A DNA stretch of 64,000 nt from UBA11612 sp963976395 (GTDB lineage Bacteria; Pseudomonadota; Alphaproteobacteria; Rhodospirillales; Rhodospirillaceae): the NCBI GenBank assembly GCA_963976395.1, contig CAXBLG010000012.1, positions 1 through 64,000 of the forward strand. The letters are read 5' to 3'. This document shows positions 33,172 through 43,081 of this stretch, in pieces. The translations under genes and the position numbers were made by a program. Every line of letters starts with the position of its first letter. The first letter of the stretch is position 1. A model generated the notes under the pieces. It saw only the letters and a list, made by a program, of their open reading frames with translations. It was not told where the DNA came from and searched no databases.

Positions 33172-35154
33172 TCAGTGGCTGAGGTCGGTTGTCAGCGATA
33201 GACGAAAGGCCCGGCGTTCAACCCGCCATACGGTCTCGTTGCGATTAGCGGTCCACGTATTCTCACCAAAAACATTGCCGACGCGGGCGCGTAGCGTTGC
33301 GGTGATCTTGCCGATGTTAAACGCATACCGCGCACCGAGATCAAAGGTGGCGTAACCAGGTGTATAAAGTCCTGTCCGCGGATTCAGCAAAGACTTGCTG
33401 TTGTAATTGATCTGACCGTCAACGGAGAGTCCCTCGACGAACGGCAGTTCGTAGGTAGCATTAATCAATCCGGTGATTGCTGAAACCCCAGTTGCACGGC
33501 CGATAAGTACGCCCTGGTCGATGAGTTCGCCGCGACGATCAGCATCAAGAAAAACGATCCCGCTAACGATGTTGATCGACGGGACGGGGTGGCCCACAAG
33601 CGACAACTCTACCCCGCGGTGGCGAGCCTGACCGATAAGCCGGTAGACATTCTGAGAGTCGATTCCGGGAGTGGGTTTTGAAACCTCAAACACCGAGCCA
33701 ATGAATGTAATGTTTGGGTTCACGCGATAACGCAGGCCCAGCTCGTACTGTGTGGCAAGCACGGCAGGAAGAACTTCGTTGCGGTTTGCGGCGTTGTTGG
33801 GCGCGGTTCCCGATTCTTCCAGTCCTCGCACGGTCGTGGCAAACAAGGTGAGGTCAGGTGTCGGCGTATAGGTTGCGGCGAAATCATATAGCCAGGGCGT
33901 GTCCACATTGTTTTGCGCGGGGAGGTCCGGCGAGATAACATCTTTTTCATAGCGTGTCCGGAGTACCGCGCCTCTTACCCACACTGAGTCTAGAAGCTGT
34001 GCCTCGTAGCCGAGCCCGGCTGTTATTTGGCGTGTCTTGTCGGAGGTCGGGTCGGCATCGCTGAGCACGCCGGGAGCAGGCGTAACCGGAACGCCGCCTT
34101 CAAGGGTAATCGGCCCGAGGGGCACAGCTTCGCCGGGACGGAAGTCGCTGTGAGAGGTGCGCCAGCGCAAGGTTCCAAACAGGCGCTGGGTATTTGTGGT
34201 CCACCAATGTCCACGGGTTTCAAAGGCCACAGACCGCGCACCGTTGGGTCTGTTGCGAAAGACTGTCGCCGTGCCTACGCCGTTGGCATCTAATGTGAGC
34301 CGGGTGAAATCGTCGTGCCAGCGATCAAGGTCGGTGATGACGATGGACGATTGCACAGAGGTGACTTTGGTGGGCGTATATTTTGCGATGAGCCCGCCGG
34401 CGAGTTGGAGTTGACTGATATACCCCCAGTCAGCGGTGTATGTGCCGGGGTGCGGAAATTTGTCTGGTAAACCGGTTCCATCGAAGACCAGACCGTAGTT
34501 GCCGCCTCGTTTAGAAAAACGGTCGGCGGAGAACAGACCGCGCATTTGAAATTTGTCGTTCGGCTTCCAGGTCGGAACGAACGCGTAGTGGCGCGGGCGG
34601 CGCTCCTGACCGTCCGAACCGACATCGTTCATGATGCTGACGCCGTAGGCTGCACCGAACTCACCGTCCTGGGTGGCTGCGGACCCACGCAGAAAAAGGG
34701 CCTTGCCGCCATAGTCGCGTAAGGCGAACTCGACTTCTTCGCGTGCGCCGGGCGCTGCTTCGGCAAGGCGGTATTCAACAATGCCAGAGGGCGCGGGAAA
34801 ATCGATGCCGAGGGCGTTGATGCCGACGCGGATGGTCGTCCCGTCGAGAGAGGCGCCGACAATATTGGCCGAGCGGATAAAATACGAACGGTCCAGTCGA
34901 TAATTGCCGGAATCTTGGAGGCTGAAGCCGCGCACCTGCTGTTCACTGTAAAGGCCGATTTGTTCAGACCCTACCTTTTCGCCAAAAGCGTCAACGGCCT
35001 GGGCGGCGACGTTCGTGGATGATTGAGCTACAGCCTCGGCCAGCGAAAAAATACTGAATACGGATGCAATTGCGCAAAATCGTACACACAGGCGGCCGAT
35101 ATCTTCAAAAGGGCTCACCCGCAAACGCAGGTTAGATTCATCGATGAAACGCAT
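33172..35154 (-). CDS. TonB-dependent outer-membrane receptor
   Basis: The product has 660 residues from ATG 35152-35154, preceded by GGGGGGG; the frame extends 14 codons further. The signal peptide ends near AVA-QSS. The plug-like region is about 50-140 (EQIGLYSEQQVRGFSLQDSGNYRLDRSYFIRSANIVG), a variant of the siderophore-receptor plug. A 22-strand barrel with alternating aromatic strands follows: GYEAQLLDSVWVRGAVLRTRYE, ATQYELGLRYRVNPNITFIGSVFEV, TFDLGARYAF, and a C-terminal strand FRLSLTTDLSH. No iron-uptake regulator or ABC genes are adjacent, so the ligand is unknown. It is convergent with fliG, 31 bases between stops. Confidence 0.85.
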   Translation of the reverse strand: MRFIDESNLRLRVSPFEDIGRLCVRFCAIASVFSIFSLAEAVAQSSTNVAAQAVDAFGEKVGSEQIGLYSEQQVRGFSLQDSGNYRLDRSYFIRSANIVGASLDGTTIRVGINALGIDFPAPSGIVEYRLAEAAPGAREEVEFALRDYGGKALFLRGSAATQDGEFGAAYGVSIMNDVGSDGQERRPRHYAFVPTWKPNDKFQMRGLFSADRFSKRGGNYGLVFDGTGLPDKFPHPGTYTADWGYISQLQLAGGLIAKYTPTKVTSVQSSIVITDLDRWHDDFTRLTLDANGVGTATVFRNRPNGARSVAFETRGHWWTTNTQRLFGTLRWRTSHSDFRPGEAVPLGPITLEGGVPVTPAPGVLSDADPTSDKTRQITAGLGYEAQLLDSVWVRGAVLRTRYEKDVISPDLPAQNNVDTPWLYDFAATYTPTPDLTLFATTVRGLEESGTAPNNAANRNEVLPAVLATQYELGLRYRVNPNITFIGSVFEVSKPTPGIDSQNVYRLIGQARHRGVELSLVGHPVPSINIVSGIVFLDADRRGELIDQGVLIGRATGVSAITGLINATYELPFVEGLSVDGQINYNSKSLLNPRTGLYTPGYATFDLGARYAFNIGKITATLRARVGNVFGENTWTANRNETVWRVERRAFRLSLTTDLSH

Positions 35155-35727
35155 AGTACCCCCCCAGGGCATAGAGACGAACCTTGTCTTCCCCAAGGTG
35201 TTCGCATGCTCTTAGTGCTTTCTCAACTTTAGCTGGTGGTGTCAATGCGCATTCCAGGCGCGGCAATCGAAATGCGCTCAACACCTATGATATTGAGCGC
35301 CCCTGCATATTAAAGTGCGAAATTCACGAATCAGGCGCAGATATATGCTGTAAAGCACCGTCGCTCATGAGGCGGCATGAATAGAAGTAAAATGCCGGAG
35401 TCCATTCCGGAATACCATCAATGTAGGATATTCATGCTTAGCGCTTTTTCCGATCACAATCGCGCGCCAAAATTCGCAAGGCTGATCCCACACTAATTAT
35501 GTCGTGGTTAGTTTGGCTTGCCGAGGAATCGGAGGAAGCAATGCTCTCAATTGTTTACTTGAGTCTGCTGGCCATTTTCAATTCAGCATTGAATTAAGGC
35601 GTGTGCAAGTCTGGCAAAAGAAATAGAGTTATTCAGAAGGCGCACATATCGTGATGGGAGACCCCGCGATATTGGTGCGAGAGCGGCTCACATCGACAAA
35701 TGATAAATTCTCACGGAGAAGATTCAC
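35155..35727. other. 573-base intergenic region with one small ORF and a palindrome
   Basis: It separates divergent TonB-receptor and amidohydrolase genes and should hold both promoters. A perfect palindrome ATTCCGGAAT lies at 35406-35415, and an 18-codon ORF at 35541-35597 (listed separately). No larger reading frame is convincing. Confidence 0.5.
35541..35597 (+). CDS. Possible 18-residue leader peptide
   Basis: ATG 35541 is preceded by an excellent GGAGGAAGCA ribosome site and reads a short hydrophobic peptide (MLSIVYLSLLAIF...) to TAA at 35595-35597. An AATTCA-gcat-TGAATT hairpin spans its 3' end. The strong ribosome site is the only real support. It lies 130 bases upstream of the amidohydrolase gene. 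Confidence 0.25.
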   Translation: MLSIVYLSLLAIFNSALN

Positions 35728-37176
35728 ATGAAGAAGTTTCTGCTGGCTGTAGCCTTAGTGTTTTTTTATGTCCCTATCTCTAGTGCGCAAGAACGCCCGC
35801 TATATTTGACTGGCGGGCATCTTGTTGATGTTGTGCGCGGTGAAATTTATGAGGATGTTGCTGTCGTTATCGAAGCCGGAAAGATTACCGACCTTTTCTA
35901 TGATTTCTCATTTAATGAATATCGAGTGCCTGAAAATGCGCTGCATGTTGATGTTAAGGGCAAGTATTTAATACCCGGCCTTACAGATATGCACGTCCAT
36001 ACTCCAACCACGGTTCATGGTCTGGAAGTTGATATGGAGCATTTCTACCGGCTGCTCCTAAAAAGCGGCATTACGACCATTCGCGCCTTGGCCATAAACG
36101 GCGGGGCGTCCGATGAAAGCGCAATGTCCGGCTTGATGAAGAACAAGATTGCAATCGACGACGGAGATATGGACGGCCCGAACATTATTGTCAGCGCCTC
36201 CGGCATCATCGAGCAAGCGCCAGGGTTTCCGAGGGTGAAACGCTCGGAAATCGTAAAAAATTCCATAGAAGCCCGCAGCCTCGTGAGCGAGTACGCCTAC
36301 AAAGGGGCCGAATGGATAAAATTTTATAATTTTGGGGATGCGGAGATGGTCCGGGCTGTCATTGATGAATCCCATAAGCATGGCCGCAAAGTATGGGGAC
36401 ATTTTGCGATGCTCGGCGCGGCCGAGGCGTCGCGCCTAGGGGTGGACAGCCTCGAACACACCGTGTCACTCGTGCAAAAGGCGCTGGATTACGAAACAAG
36501 CATCTCGATGACGGACATCGGATACTATCGCTTGTTCCGGCTCTGGACCGACGTGAACGAAGAAGAAGTCCTCAAGACCTTTGAAGTCCTGATCGAAAAC
36601 GGAACCCCGATTATCCCGACACTGGCGGTTCAGAATATCTTCGTCGATCGGGAAAAGCTGGCCCGCGAAAACGCGGACCTGTTTCGCTATTATCAGCCGG
36701 AAATCTACGAAGCCCTGTCGGCCCCCGCAGCGGAAGGCGTCGAGGAACACACCGGCGGGTTTGATTTTGCCAAATACGACCCCAAAATGTGGGGCGAGAG
36801 CATCAAAGTGCAAGCGCGCATGATCGCAAAATTTGTCGAGATGGGCGGCATTATCGGCGCTGGCTCTGATTTCTCCATCGATATATTTCCTTACGCCCCA
36901 GGCTCATCGCTTCATCAAGAGCTGCAAACATTTGTAGAAGGTGGCATGACACCGCTTCAGGCTTTGCGGGCGGCGACCATCAATGCAGCTAAGATTCTAG
37001 GATGGGAGGAACGGTTTGGCTCGATCGAGATCGGAAAGCAAGGCGACGTTGTAGCGCTAAATGCCAATCCGCTTGTCGATATTAAAAACATTAGAGACAT
37101 CCACACGATTGTTAAATCCGGCGAGGTGTTTCCGGTTTCTGATCTGAACAATCAACTGTTGGGAAAAAGCCAATAG
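35728..37176 (+). CDS. Exported amidohydrolase (Xaa-Pro dipeptidase/imidazolonepropionase-like)
   Basis: This 482-residue protein has a signal peptide ending SSA-QER and GGAGA eight bases ahead of the ATG. It is a metal-dependent TIM-barrel hydrolase: DMHVHTPT (two His ligands), the EWIKFYN region with the likely carboxylated bridging Lys, KVWGHFAM, SLEHTVS and GAGSDFSI (catalytic Asp), then C-terminal beta-sandwich residues KQGDVVALNANP. It resembles the exported amidohydrolases often annotated as prolidase-like. The location should be periplasmic. The substrate is unknown; it lies in a group with an amidase lipoprotein and a CoA-transferase. Confidence 0.85.
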   Translation: MKKFLLAVALVFFYVPISSAQERPLYLTGGHLVDVVRGEIYEDVAVVIEAGKITDLFYDFSFNEYRVPENALHVDVKGKYLIPGLTDMHVHTPTTVHGLEVDMEHFYRLLLKSGITTIRALAINGGASDESAMSGLMKNKIAIDDGDMDGPNIIVSASGIIEQAPGFPRVKRSEIVKNSIEARSLVSEYAYKGAEWIKFYNFGDAEMVRAVIDESHKHGRKVWGHFAMLGAAEASRLGVDSLEHTVSLVQKALDYETSISMTDIGYYRLFRLWTDVNEEEVLKTFEVLIENGTPIIPTLAVQNIFVDREKLARENADLFRYYQPEIYEALSAPAAEGVEEHTGGFDFAKYDPKMWGESIKVQARMIAKFVEMGGIIGAGSDFSIDIFPYAPGSSLHQELQTFVEGGMTPLQALRAATINAAKILGWEERFGSIEIGKQGDVVALNANPLVDIKNIRDIHTIVKSGEVFPVSDLNNQLLGKSQ

Positions 37177-37283
37177 CAATTACTCAGCGGTCAAAATTCT
37201 TCTGATCGAAAATCAAAAATCGATGTGACCGTTGTGGGATCTGCAAAGGATGCCGCCATTGCTAATCCTGCCGGTAAGGCGAA

Positions 37284-38720
37284 ATGGAGTGTCGCAAGAT
37301 GATCTTAGCTGATGGGCCCCAGGAAAAAATTTTCCGAAGTCTTGCGGGTACGCTGTCCCTCGATCTATCCGGCAGTGAAGGAGATTTGCACATAGTTGGC
37401 ACAGACCCGGTCATGTCGAGTAAGCACCGGGTTGGCGGTGCTGTGTCCGCCGCGATTTCAGCTCAAGCAACCAGCGTTCAGAAAATATGGAAGATGCGTT
37501 CCGGTAAGGCCCAGGATATTCGCGTCGATTTGCGCCGAGCTGTGATGCCGGGATTGCGGACATGCTTTTATGTCGATCAAAATGGCCATCGGCTTGCCCT
37601 TTTTCCAGGAACCTCTTTCGCCTCCAAGGATTTTTACCGCACCAAGGATGACCGGCAGATGTTCATCCTGCGTACGCAATTATATCCTGAGAATGTCTTG
37701 CGTACGCTCGATGTACTAGGATGTACCTACGATCCGGTCTCCATATCGGCGGCCATGGCCCAGTGGAACGCAACCGAGCTCGAAGACGCTTTCGCGGATC
37801 GTCAGGTGGTTGGGGTTGTCGCCCGCAGCCGTGATGAATGGCTCACACATCCGCAGGGCGCCTGGCTTGCCCAACGACCTGTTGTCGAAATTGAAAAAAT
37901 TGGGGACAGCGACCCGATCGGGTTCTCGGAAGGTGCGGACCGGCCCTTGTCGGACGTTCGGGTTCTGGATATGGCGCATGTCATCGCCGGACCCGCTGCG
38001 GCCCGCGTTCTTGCGGAGCAGGGGGCCGACGTTCTTCGGATTTCCTCGCCCCATCACTTGGACAATCATCTCGTCGGTATAGACACCAGTATTGGCAAGC
38101 GCTGTGCAAACATCGACCTCCATCGGGACAGCGATGTTGCAAAGGCCTTGGAACTCGCCGATAGCGCGGACGTCGTCGTTCAATCCTGGCGCCACGGCGC
38201 GCTTGCGAAAAAAGGATTTTCAGCGGAAGCGCTGGCGGCGCGCAATCCGGGCCTCATATACGCCTCGATAACCGCGTACGGCTCCGGCGGTCCCTGGGCC
38301 ACGCGGGGTGGCTATGACCCTGTCGGAATGGTCGCCAGCGGATTGGCGATTGCCGAGGGCAGCGCTGATCAGCCCCAACTCTCACCGCTCGTCACTCTTA
38401 ATGACTATTTGACCGCTTACCTAACGGCTGCGGGTGTCCTGGCTGCTTTGCTGCGGCGGGCACAGGAGGGCGGCAGTTATCACGTTAAGACCTCCCTGAC
38501 CCGAACCTCCATGTGGATACAGGAGCAAGGGGCGCTTCCCCCAGAGTCGTGGCCCCAAACAGAAATCCCATTTGTGGAACAAGAAAGTGATTTTCACGAT
38601 GTGGAGTCCGTATATGGGACGCTGCGTATGGCGAAGCCGGTCGCGGAATTTTCGCAGACTCCGGCTTTTTGGAGCCTGCCGCCCCAGCCCTTCGGTGCCA
38701 GCGCTCCGGCCTGGCTTTGA
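37284..38720 (+). CDS. Family III CoA-transferase (CaiB/BaiF), permuted-like architecture
   Basis: This 478-residue protein carries the canonical CaiB N-terminal motif (RPLSDVRVLDMAHVIAGPAAARVLAEQGADVLRI) only from about residue 220, followed by GKRCANIDL, VVVQSWRHGALAKKGFS, LIYASITAYGSGGPWATRGGYDP with the likely catalytic Asp, and VTLNDYLTAYLTAAGVLAALLRR. The first 215 residues look like a second, degenerate half (GKAQDIRVDLRRAVMPG, EWLTHPQGAWLAQRP). This two-part layout occurs in a known CoA-transferase subgroup, so it is not a frameshift. It moves CoA between carboxylic acids. ATG at 37299 with GGAG upstream is an alternative start. Confidence 0.82.
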   Translation: MECRKMILADGPQEKIFRSLAGTLSLDLSGSEGDLHIVGTDPVMSSKHRVGGAVSAAISAQATSVQKIWKMRSGKAQDIRVDLRRAVMPGLRTCFYVDQNGHRLALFPGTSFASKDFYRTKDDRQMFILRTQLYPENVLRTLDVLGCTYDPVSISAAMAQWNATELEDAFADRQVVGVVARSRDEWLTHPQGAWLAQRPVVEIEKIGDSDPIGFSEGADRPLSDVRVLDMAHVIAGPAAARVLAEQGADVLRISSPHHLDNHLVGIDTSIGKRCANIDLHRDSDVAKALELADSADVVVQSWRHGALAKKGFSAEALAARNPGLIYASITAYGSGGPWATRGGYDPVGMVASGLAIAEGSADQPQLSPLVTLNDYLTAYLTAAGVLAALLRRAQEGGSYHVKTSLTRTSMWIQEQGALPPESWPQTEIPFVEQESDFHDVESVYGTLRMAKPVAEFSQTPAFWSLPPQPFGASAPAWL

Positions 38721-39016
38721 GGTAAACTCATTTGATAAGAAGCCACGCCAGTTGGTGCGGTATGGGGTTAAGGATTCCTCTAGGCCGGTGCTTATATTTT
38801 CGCATGAAGCAGCCTTTCGGCCTGTACCGCAGTGCTCGATTTAGAAAAAATGTTTGAAGATCGTTTTCTCCGGCGATGGCTTGGAGTAGGGTTGTGACCT
38901 TGTCGTCGCAGCGGGGGCTGCCGATAATCTGCAATCGGGATGCGTAGGGTGAATATCCGCTAAGAATGTCTATGGCATCGGCGTTGCATCGCAACTGGGG
39001 AATTGGAGAATTGAGA

Positions 39017-40618
39017 ATGTCGTATCGTCTGTTGATGACCGGTCTCGGTCTGGCCGCCGCCCTTTCTCTTGCCGCATGTTCAGAGCCGGCTCCTCCACCC
39101 GAGCCCTACAATGTCGTCGAAGTGCCCCTGTCGCAAATTTCGCAAGACCTGGCAGATGGTAAAACTACATCCGCTGAGATCACCCAGACGTATATAGACC
39201 GGATCAATACGCTGGACGGCCCGCTGAACGGCGTCATTATGATTGCGCCGGATGCGCTTGAGCAGGCGGCGGCGTCCGATGAACGGCGTGCGGCGGGGCA
39301 GGCGATCGGCCCTCTGGACGGTGTGCCGATTCTCTTTAAAGACAACCACGATGCGGTCGGCATGCCGACAACGGCCGGCTCCTACGCTCTCACCGAGAAT
39401 TATCCCGCCCAAGATTCTGAAGTGGTCAAGCGGCTGCGTGCTGCGGGCGCAGTCATACTCGGCAAAGCCAATACCTCTCAATTTGCCGGTTACCGCACCA
39501 TTACGGGTATCAACGGAAGCCCGCTCGGCGGAAGTACAAATAATCCGTATGATCCTACGCGCTCTGCCGGTGGATCGAGCAACGGTTCAGGCATCTCAGC
39601 GGCCATGAGTTTCGCGGCCGGCACTGTCGGCACCGAGACGGCTGGTTCAATCGTGTTTCCCTCGTCGCTGAATGGTGTTGTCGGCATCAAATCCACCATC
39701 GCGCTGGTCTCGCGCCGCGGTATTGTACCGATCAGCCTGACCCAGGATTCTGCCGGGCCCATGACACGCACGGTTCGCGACGCCGCCATGATGCTCAATG
39801 TTATGGCCGGAACCGATCCTGCCGATCCCTGGTCGGCGGACGCGGACGCCAATAAGAAAGATTACGTCGCCGCCCTTAGCGACACGGCCTTGCAAGGCAA
39901 GCGGCTGGGCGTGCTTCGTATCAGCGCCAACTACAACGACACCGTCGAGCCGCTGTTCAACGAAGCGCTTGGCGTGCTTGCCGCGCAAGGTGCCGAGCTG
40001 GTGGAGTTGCCGACGGACTCGCTGGTCGATACCAGTGTGTATATGCGCACGACCTTGCTTCATGAATTCAAGGAAGATCTGGACAATTACCTCGCCGGCA
40101 CACCCGACACAGTCACAGTGAAGTCGCTGGCCGATCTCATCGAATTCAGCAAGACACATCCTGTTGAGAGCAAACACGCCATGGATATTTGGGAGGCCGC
40201 CGTCAAAACGGAAGGTGGCCGTCAAAACCCCGAATACATGAAGGTTCTGAAAGAGGGGAAGCGCTTGGCGATGGAAGAAGGTATCGACCGTTTGCTGGAG
40301 GACTACAACCTTGATGCCTTGGTGTCCCTGCCGGGCGGACCAGCTGACGTAACTCCGCCAGACGGTACATCCTATTCGACCTTTTTGGCTGAACACGAGC
40401 CGGGAGACTTTCCGCCTTCGGCCACCAACACCGCCGCAACCGCCGGATACCCGTTACTTTCTGTTCCCATGGGCCTTGTGAACGGCTTGCCGGTTGGCCT
40501 GTCCTTTGTCGGGCCGCCATGGTCCGAGGCCTTGTTGTTGTCACTGGCCTACGATTATGAGCAGGCGTCACATGCCCGTGTGCCGCCGCCGCGCGCATTA
40601 GCTACCTCAGACCGCTGA
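39017..40618 (+). CDS. Amidase-signature lipoprotein
   Basis: The product has 533 residues from ATG 39017, with GGAG eight bases upstream; the frame opens 17 codons earlier without a site. The lipobox is LAAC. The Ser-cisSer-Lys triad of amidase-signature enzymes is visible: Lys in PILFKDNHD, cis-Ser in RSAGGSSNGSG, and the nucleophilic Ser in GTVGTETAGSIVFPSS. It hydrolyses amides, here at the cell envelope. The C-terminal NTAATAGYPLLSVPMGLVNGLPVGLSFVGP is also typical. The 296 bases before it (38721-39016) contain a minus-strand frame (38728-38994) that I do not trust, and otherwise nothing I can name. Confidence 0.87.
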   Translation: MSYRLLMTGLGLAAALSLAACSEPAPPPEPYNVVEVPLSQISQDLADGKTTSAEITQTYIDRINTLDGPLNGVIMIAPDALEQAAASDERRAAGQAIGPLDGVPILFKDNHDAVGMPTTAGSYALTENYPAQDSEVVKRLRAAGAVILGKANTSQFAGYRTITGINGSPLGGSTNNPYDPTRSAGGSSNGSGISAAMSFAAGTVGTETAGSIVFPSSLNGVVGIKSTIALVSRRGIVPISLTQDSAGPMTRTVRDAAMMLNVMAGTDPADPWSADADANKKDYVAALSDTALQGKRLGVLRISANYNDTVEPLFNEALGVLAAQGAELVELPTDSLVDTSVYMRTTLLHEFKEDLDNYLAGTPDTVTVKSLADLIEFSKTHPVESKHAMDIWEAAVKTEGGRQNPEYMKVLKEGKRLAMEEGIDRLLEDYNLDALVSLPGGPADVTPPDGTSYSTFLAEHEPGDFPPSATNTAATAGYPLLSVPMGLVNGLPVGLSFVGPPWSEALLLSLAYDYEQASHARVPPPRALATSDR

Positions 40619-40758
40619 TATTACTTATCGGCACATACGGCACGCCGATCAGGCTGCTATAAGCCTGCAATAGTAAAGCGGTGCACACGCGCATATCCGC
40701 AACACCGATCCGCATTGCCTAAAGGAGCATAGCGGCACCTTAGAGCCTTATGTGTTTA

Positions 40759-41406
40759 TTAGCGGTTTGGCTGCCACTCTCGGGCCATTCTCTGCGCTTC
40801 GGCAATCTGCTCACGTGTCATCAACTGCGCGACGGCCTCGCGGGCTTTGTATGCGGTATCCCGTAGCTCTTTTTCGGGCCCGGACGTGGCGGAGTTTGCG
40901 GCCGCCAAATTGTACCACAAGTGAGCTTGGACGTAGTCTTGAGGAACGCCTAGCCCGTCCTGGTAAGCTTTCCCAAGAACCGTCTGCGCTCTCGTATCAC
41001 CTTGTGCGGCTCTGCGGTGCATGTTTTCAAATGTCGCACCACTATCGCCCTGTTCGGCGGCGACGGCTGCATCGTATATAGGTTGAGCAGGATTTGGCAC
41101 GGTGACAACCGGTGGGGGTGCGGTTGCAACAGATCGTGTCGTGTCGGTGCTTTCTGGCGCGTAACCTTGCAGCTGATAATCTTCTATGCAGTTGAGCAAC
41201 TTCGTATCAGCGGAAGCACCTATTCGTGCCTCAGCATTGGGAGCGCCGAAACGTTCCTCCAGAAACAGCGCGACTGGAGCATCAGCTGAAAAAGGTCCGC
41301 ATTTAACCCGTTGATTGGCATCGTTTGTAAGAAAGACAACGCCTTCGCCGCCGGCACAGGCACCTAGAAAGACGCCGCTTGCCAGAAAAATTCCCCACTT
41401 CTTCAT
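40759..41406 (-). CDS. Sel1-repeat lipoprotein
   Basis: The product has 215 residues from ATG 41404-41406, preceded by GGGGG; the frame runs 24 codons further upstream. The lipobox is GAC after a hydrophobic leader (WGIFLASGVFLGAC). The C-terminal part holds Sel1-like helical repeats (RRAAQGDTRAQTVLGKAYQDGLGVPQDYVQAHLWYNLAAAN), which usually mediate protein-protein contacts. The N-terminal part is of no known family, with VKCGPF and LNCIEDY cysteines. It is a short member and probably a periplasmic scaffold or adaptor. Confidence 0.75.
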   Translation of the reverse strand: MKKWGIFLASGVFLGACAGGEGVVFLTNDANQRVKCGPFSADAPVALFLEERFGAPNAEARIGASADTKLLNCIEDYQLQGYAPESTDTTRSVATAPPPVVTVPNPAQPIYDAAVAAEQGDSGATFENMHRRAAQGDTRAQTVLGKAYQDGLGVPQDYVQAHLWYNLAAANSATSGPEKELRDTAYKAREAVAQLMTREQIAEAQRMAREWQPNR

Positions 41407-41575
41407 AGCCAATACCCCCTGTTTTAGTGCGTCCCTCATCGTGCCTAAATATATCCCGCGTCCGCCAACTATACACATTTTCTGCGGTTCGTCTGCGGAT
41501 CAGGTAATTTTAACCTGCGAATCCTAGCCTGATCTACTCGAAATATGATGAGAGCAGATAACCTGGGGAGTCAGT

Positions 41576-43081
41576 TTAGGAACGTGTTTTCTTAAGTAAA
41601 AGAATAAGCGGTGCGGCCAGCAACGTCACCCACATCATAACCGTAAAATCGTTCAGATAAGCGATTGTCGCGGCTTGTCGGGTGGCTTCGCCGTTGAGGG
41701 CGATCACGCCGCTTGGAAAATGCCAATTCCAGGCTTGTGGTAAGAACGGCGGTTGAAGCGGTATACGAAATGGTGACAGATTCTCAACGATACCGGCATG
41801 ACTAATTTGGGTGCTTTGTGCCAAGAGCGTGACCATTACGGAAACACCGATACCCGCACCGATATTGCGGACCAAGCTGAATATCGAAGCGCCGTCAGTT
41901 CGCCGTTCCGGCGCGAGAGTCGAGAATGTCACTGTGCTGAGTGGGACGAAAATAAAACCTAATCCAAATCCCTGAACAACGCCTGTCCATACGATATCTG
42001 AAATCGGCACATATACATTGAAGTTCGACATTTGCCAGAGTGAGAACGATGTCAATCCAATGCCGGCCAGAATAAGCAATCGGCTATCTGTCGTGTTGAT
42101 GAGACGTCCGACTAAAACCATGGCAATCATGGTTCCGATTCCGCGTGGTGCCAAAATATAACCCGTGGTCAGAACTGGGTAGCCTTTCAAGTTTTGCAGA
42201 AATGGCGGCAACAATGCCATCGTTGACAGCATGATCATGCTGACCATGAAGATGAAGAAAAGTCCCGTGGTGAAATTTCGATCTTTAAATAACGCGGGGT
42301 CAACGAACGGCTTCTTATGTGTAAAAATATGCACAATAAAGGTATAAAAAAAGACGGCGGCAAGTGCCATCTCTAGGACGATTTCCGAGGAGGAAAACCA
42401 ATCTTTGGATTGGCCGCGATCTAGCGCCAACTGAAAAGCGCCGACGGCAAGACTCAAAAGAGCAAAACCATAAAAATCGAAGCCGCGTGTTCGGTCTCGA
42501 TCCGTTTCGGAAACGAACGTCATGATGCCGAGCATCGCTAGGATGCCAAATGGCAGATTGACGTAAAACACCCAACGCCAATTGTAGACTTCCGTAAGAT
42601 AACCACCAAGGGTGGGGCCCAGGATAGGTCCGACCATGATGCCCACGCCCCAGATCGCCATGGCCGAGCCGTGTTGCTCGCGGGGATAGGTATCCAGCAG
42701 CACGGATTGGGACAAAGGAACAAGGGCGGCCCCGAAAGCCCCCTGCAACAGTCTGAAAATCACCATTTCGGGCAAAGATGTCGCAATGCCGCACAGCATT
42801 GAGGTCACCGTAAAGCCGAGTACGGCGGCCAGGAACAGTCGTTTACGCCCAAACCGTGCTGCCAAGACCCCGGTCAGCGGTGTCGCGATGGCCGCCGCGA
42901 TAAGATAAGAGGTTAGCACCCAGGATATCTGGTCTTGAGTCGCAGACATGCTGCCCTGCATATGGGGCAGGGCGACGGTGGCGATGGTGGTGTCGAGTAC
43001 TTGCAGCACCGTCGCCAGCATGACGGATATGGCAATCATGCCGCGCTGAAAGGGACTGCTTTCGGCAGCGGCCGGTGTCAT
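41576..43081 (-). CDS. DHA2-family MFS multidrug exporter (EmrB-like)
   Basis: This 501-residue protein has the 14-segment DHA2 layout. Motifs: LDTTIATVALPHMQG (motif D1), WVLTSYLIAAAIATPLTGVLAARFGRKRLF (motif A) and GVGIMVGPILGPTLGGYLTEVYNWRWVFYVNLP (motif C/antiporter). It exports drugs or toxic organics using the proton gradient, working with a periplasmic adaptor and an outer-membrane channel. Its start overlaps the adaptor stop by 4 bases. No TolC-type gene is in the window. Confidence 0.92.
   Translation of the reverse strand: MTPAAAESSPFQRGMIAISVMLATVLQVLDTTIATVALPHMQGSMSATQDQISWVLTSYLIAAAIATPLTGVLAARFGRKRLFLAAVLGFTVTSMLCGIATSLPEMVIFRLLQGAFGAALVPLSQSVLLDTYPREQHGSAMAIWGVGIMVGPILGPTLGGYLTEVYNWRWVFYVNLPFGILAMLGIMTFVSETDRDRTRGFDFYGFALLSLAVGAFQLALDRGQSKDWFSSSEIVLEMALAAVFFYTFIVHIFTHKKPFVDPALFKDRNFTTGLFFIFMVSMIMLSTMALLPPFLQNLKGYPVLTTGYILAPRGIGTMIAMVLVGRLINTTDSRLLILAGIGLTSFSLWQMSNFNVYVPISDIVWTGVVQGFGLGFIFVPLSTVTFSTLAPERRTDGASIFSLVRNIGAGIGVSVMVTLLAQSTQISHAGIVENLSPFRIPLQPPFLPQAWNWHFPSGVIALNGEATRQAATIAYLNDFTVMMWVTLLAAPLILLLKKTRS

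Noticed and set aside
33170..33184. CCTCAG-tgg-CTGAGG hairpin between fliG and the TonB receptor as terminator
   Set aside because: No T-tract in either direction, and part of it is receptor coding sequence.
37284..38720. Frameshifted or fused CoA-transferase pseudogene
   Set aside because: The late position of the CaiB motif matches a known two-part subgroup and the frame is continuous.
38728..38994. 88-codon minus-strand frame in the gap before the amidase
   Set aside because: It has a plausible length for the gap but no ribosome site and no recognised motif, and it overlaps the promoter region of the amidase gene.
39647..40396. 249-codon minus-strand open frame
   Set aside because: It is a shadow of the amidase-signature gene, which has a complete catalytic triad.
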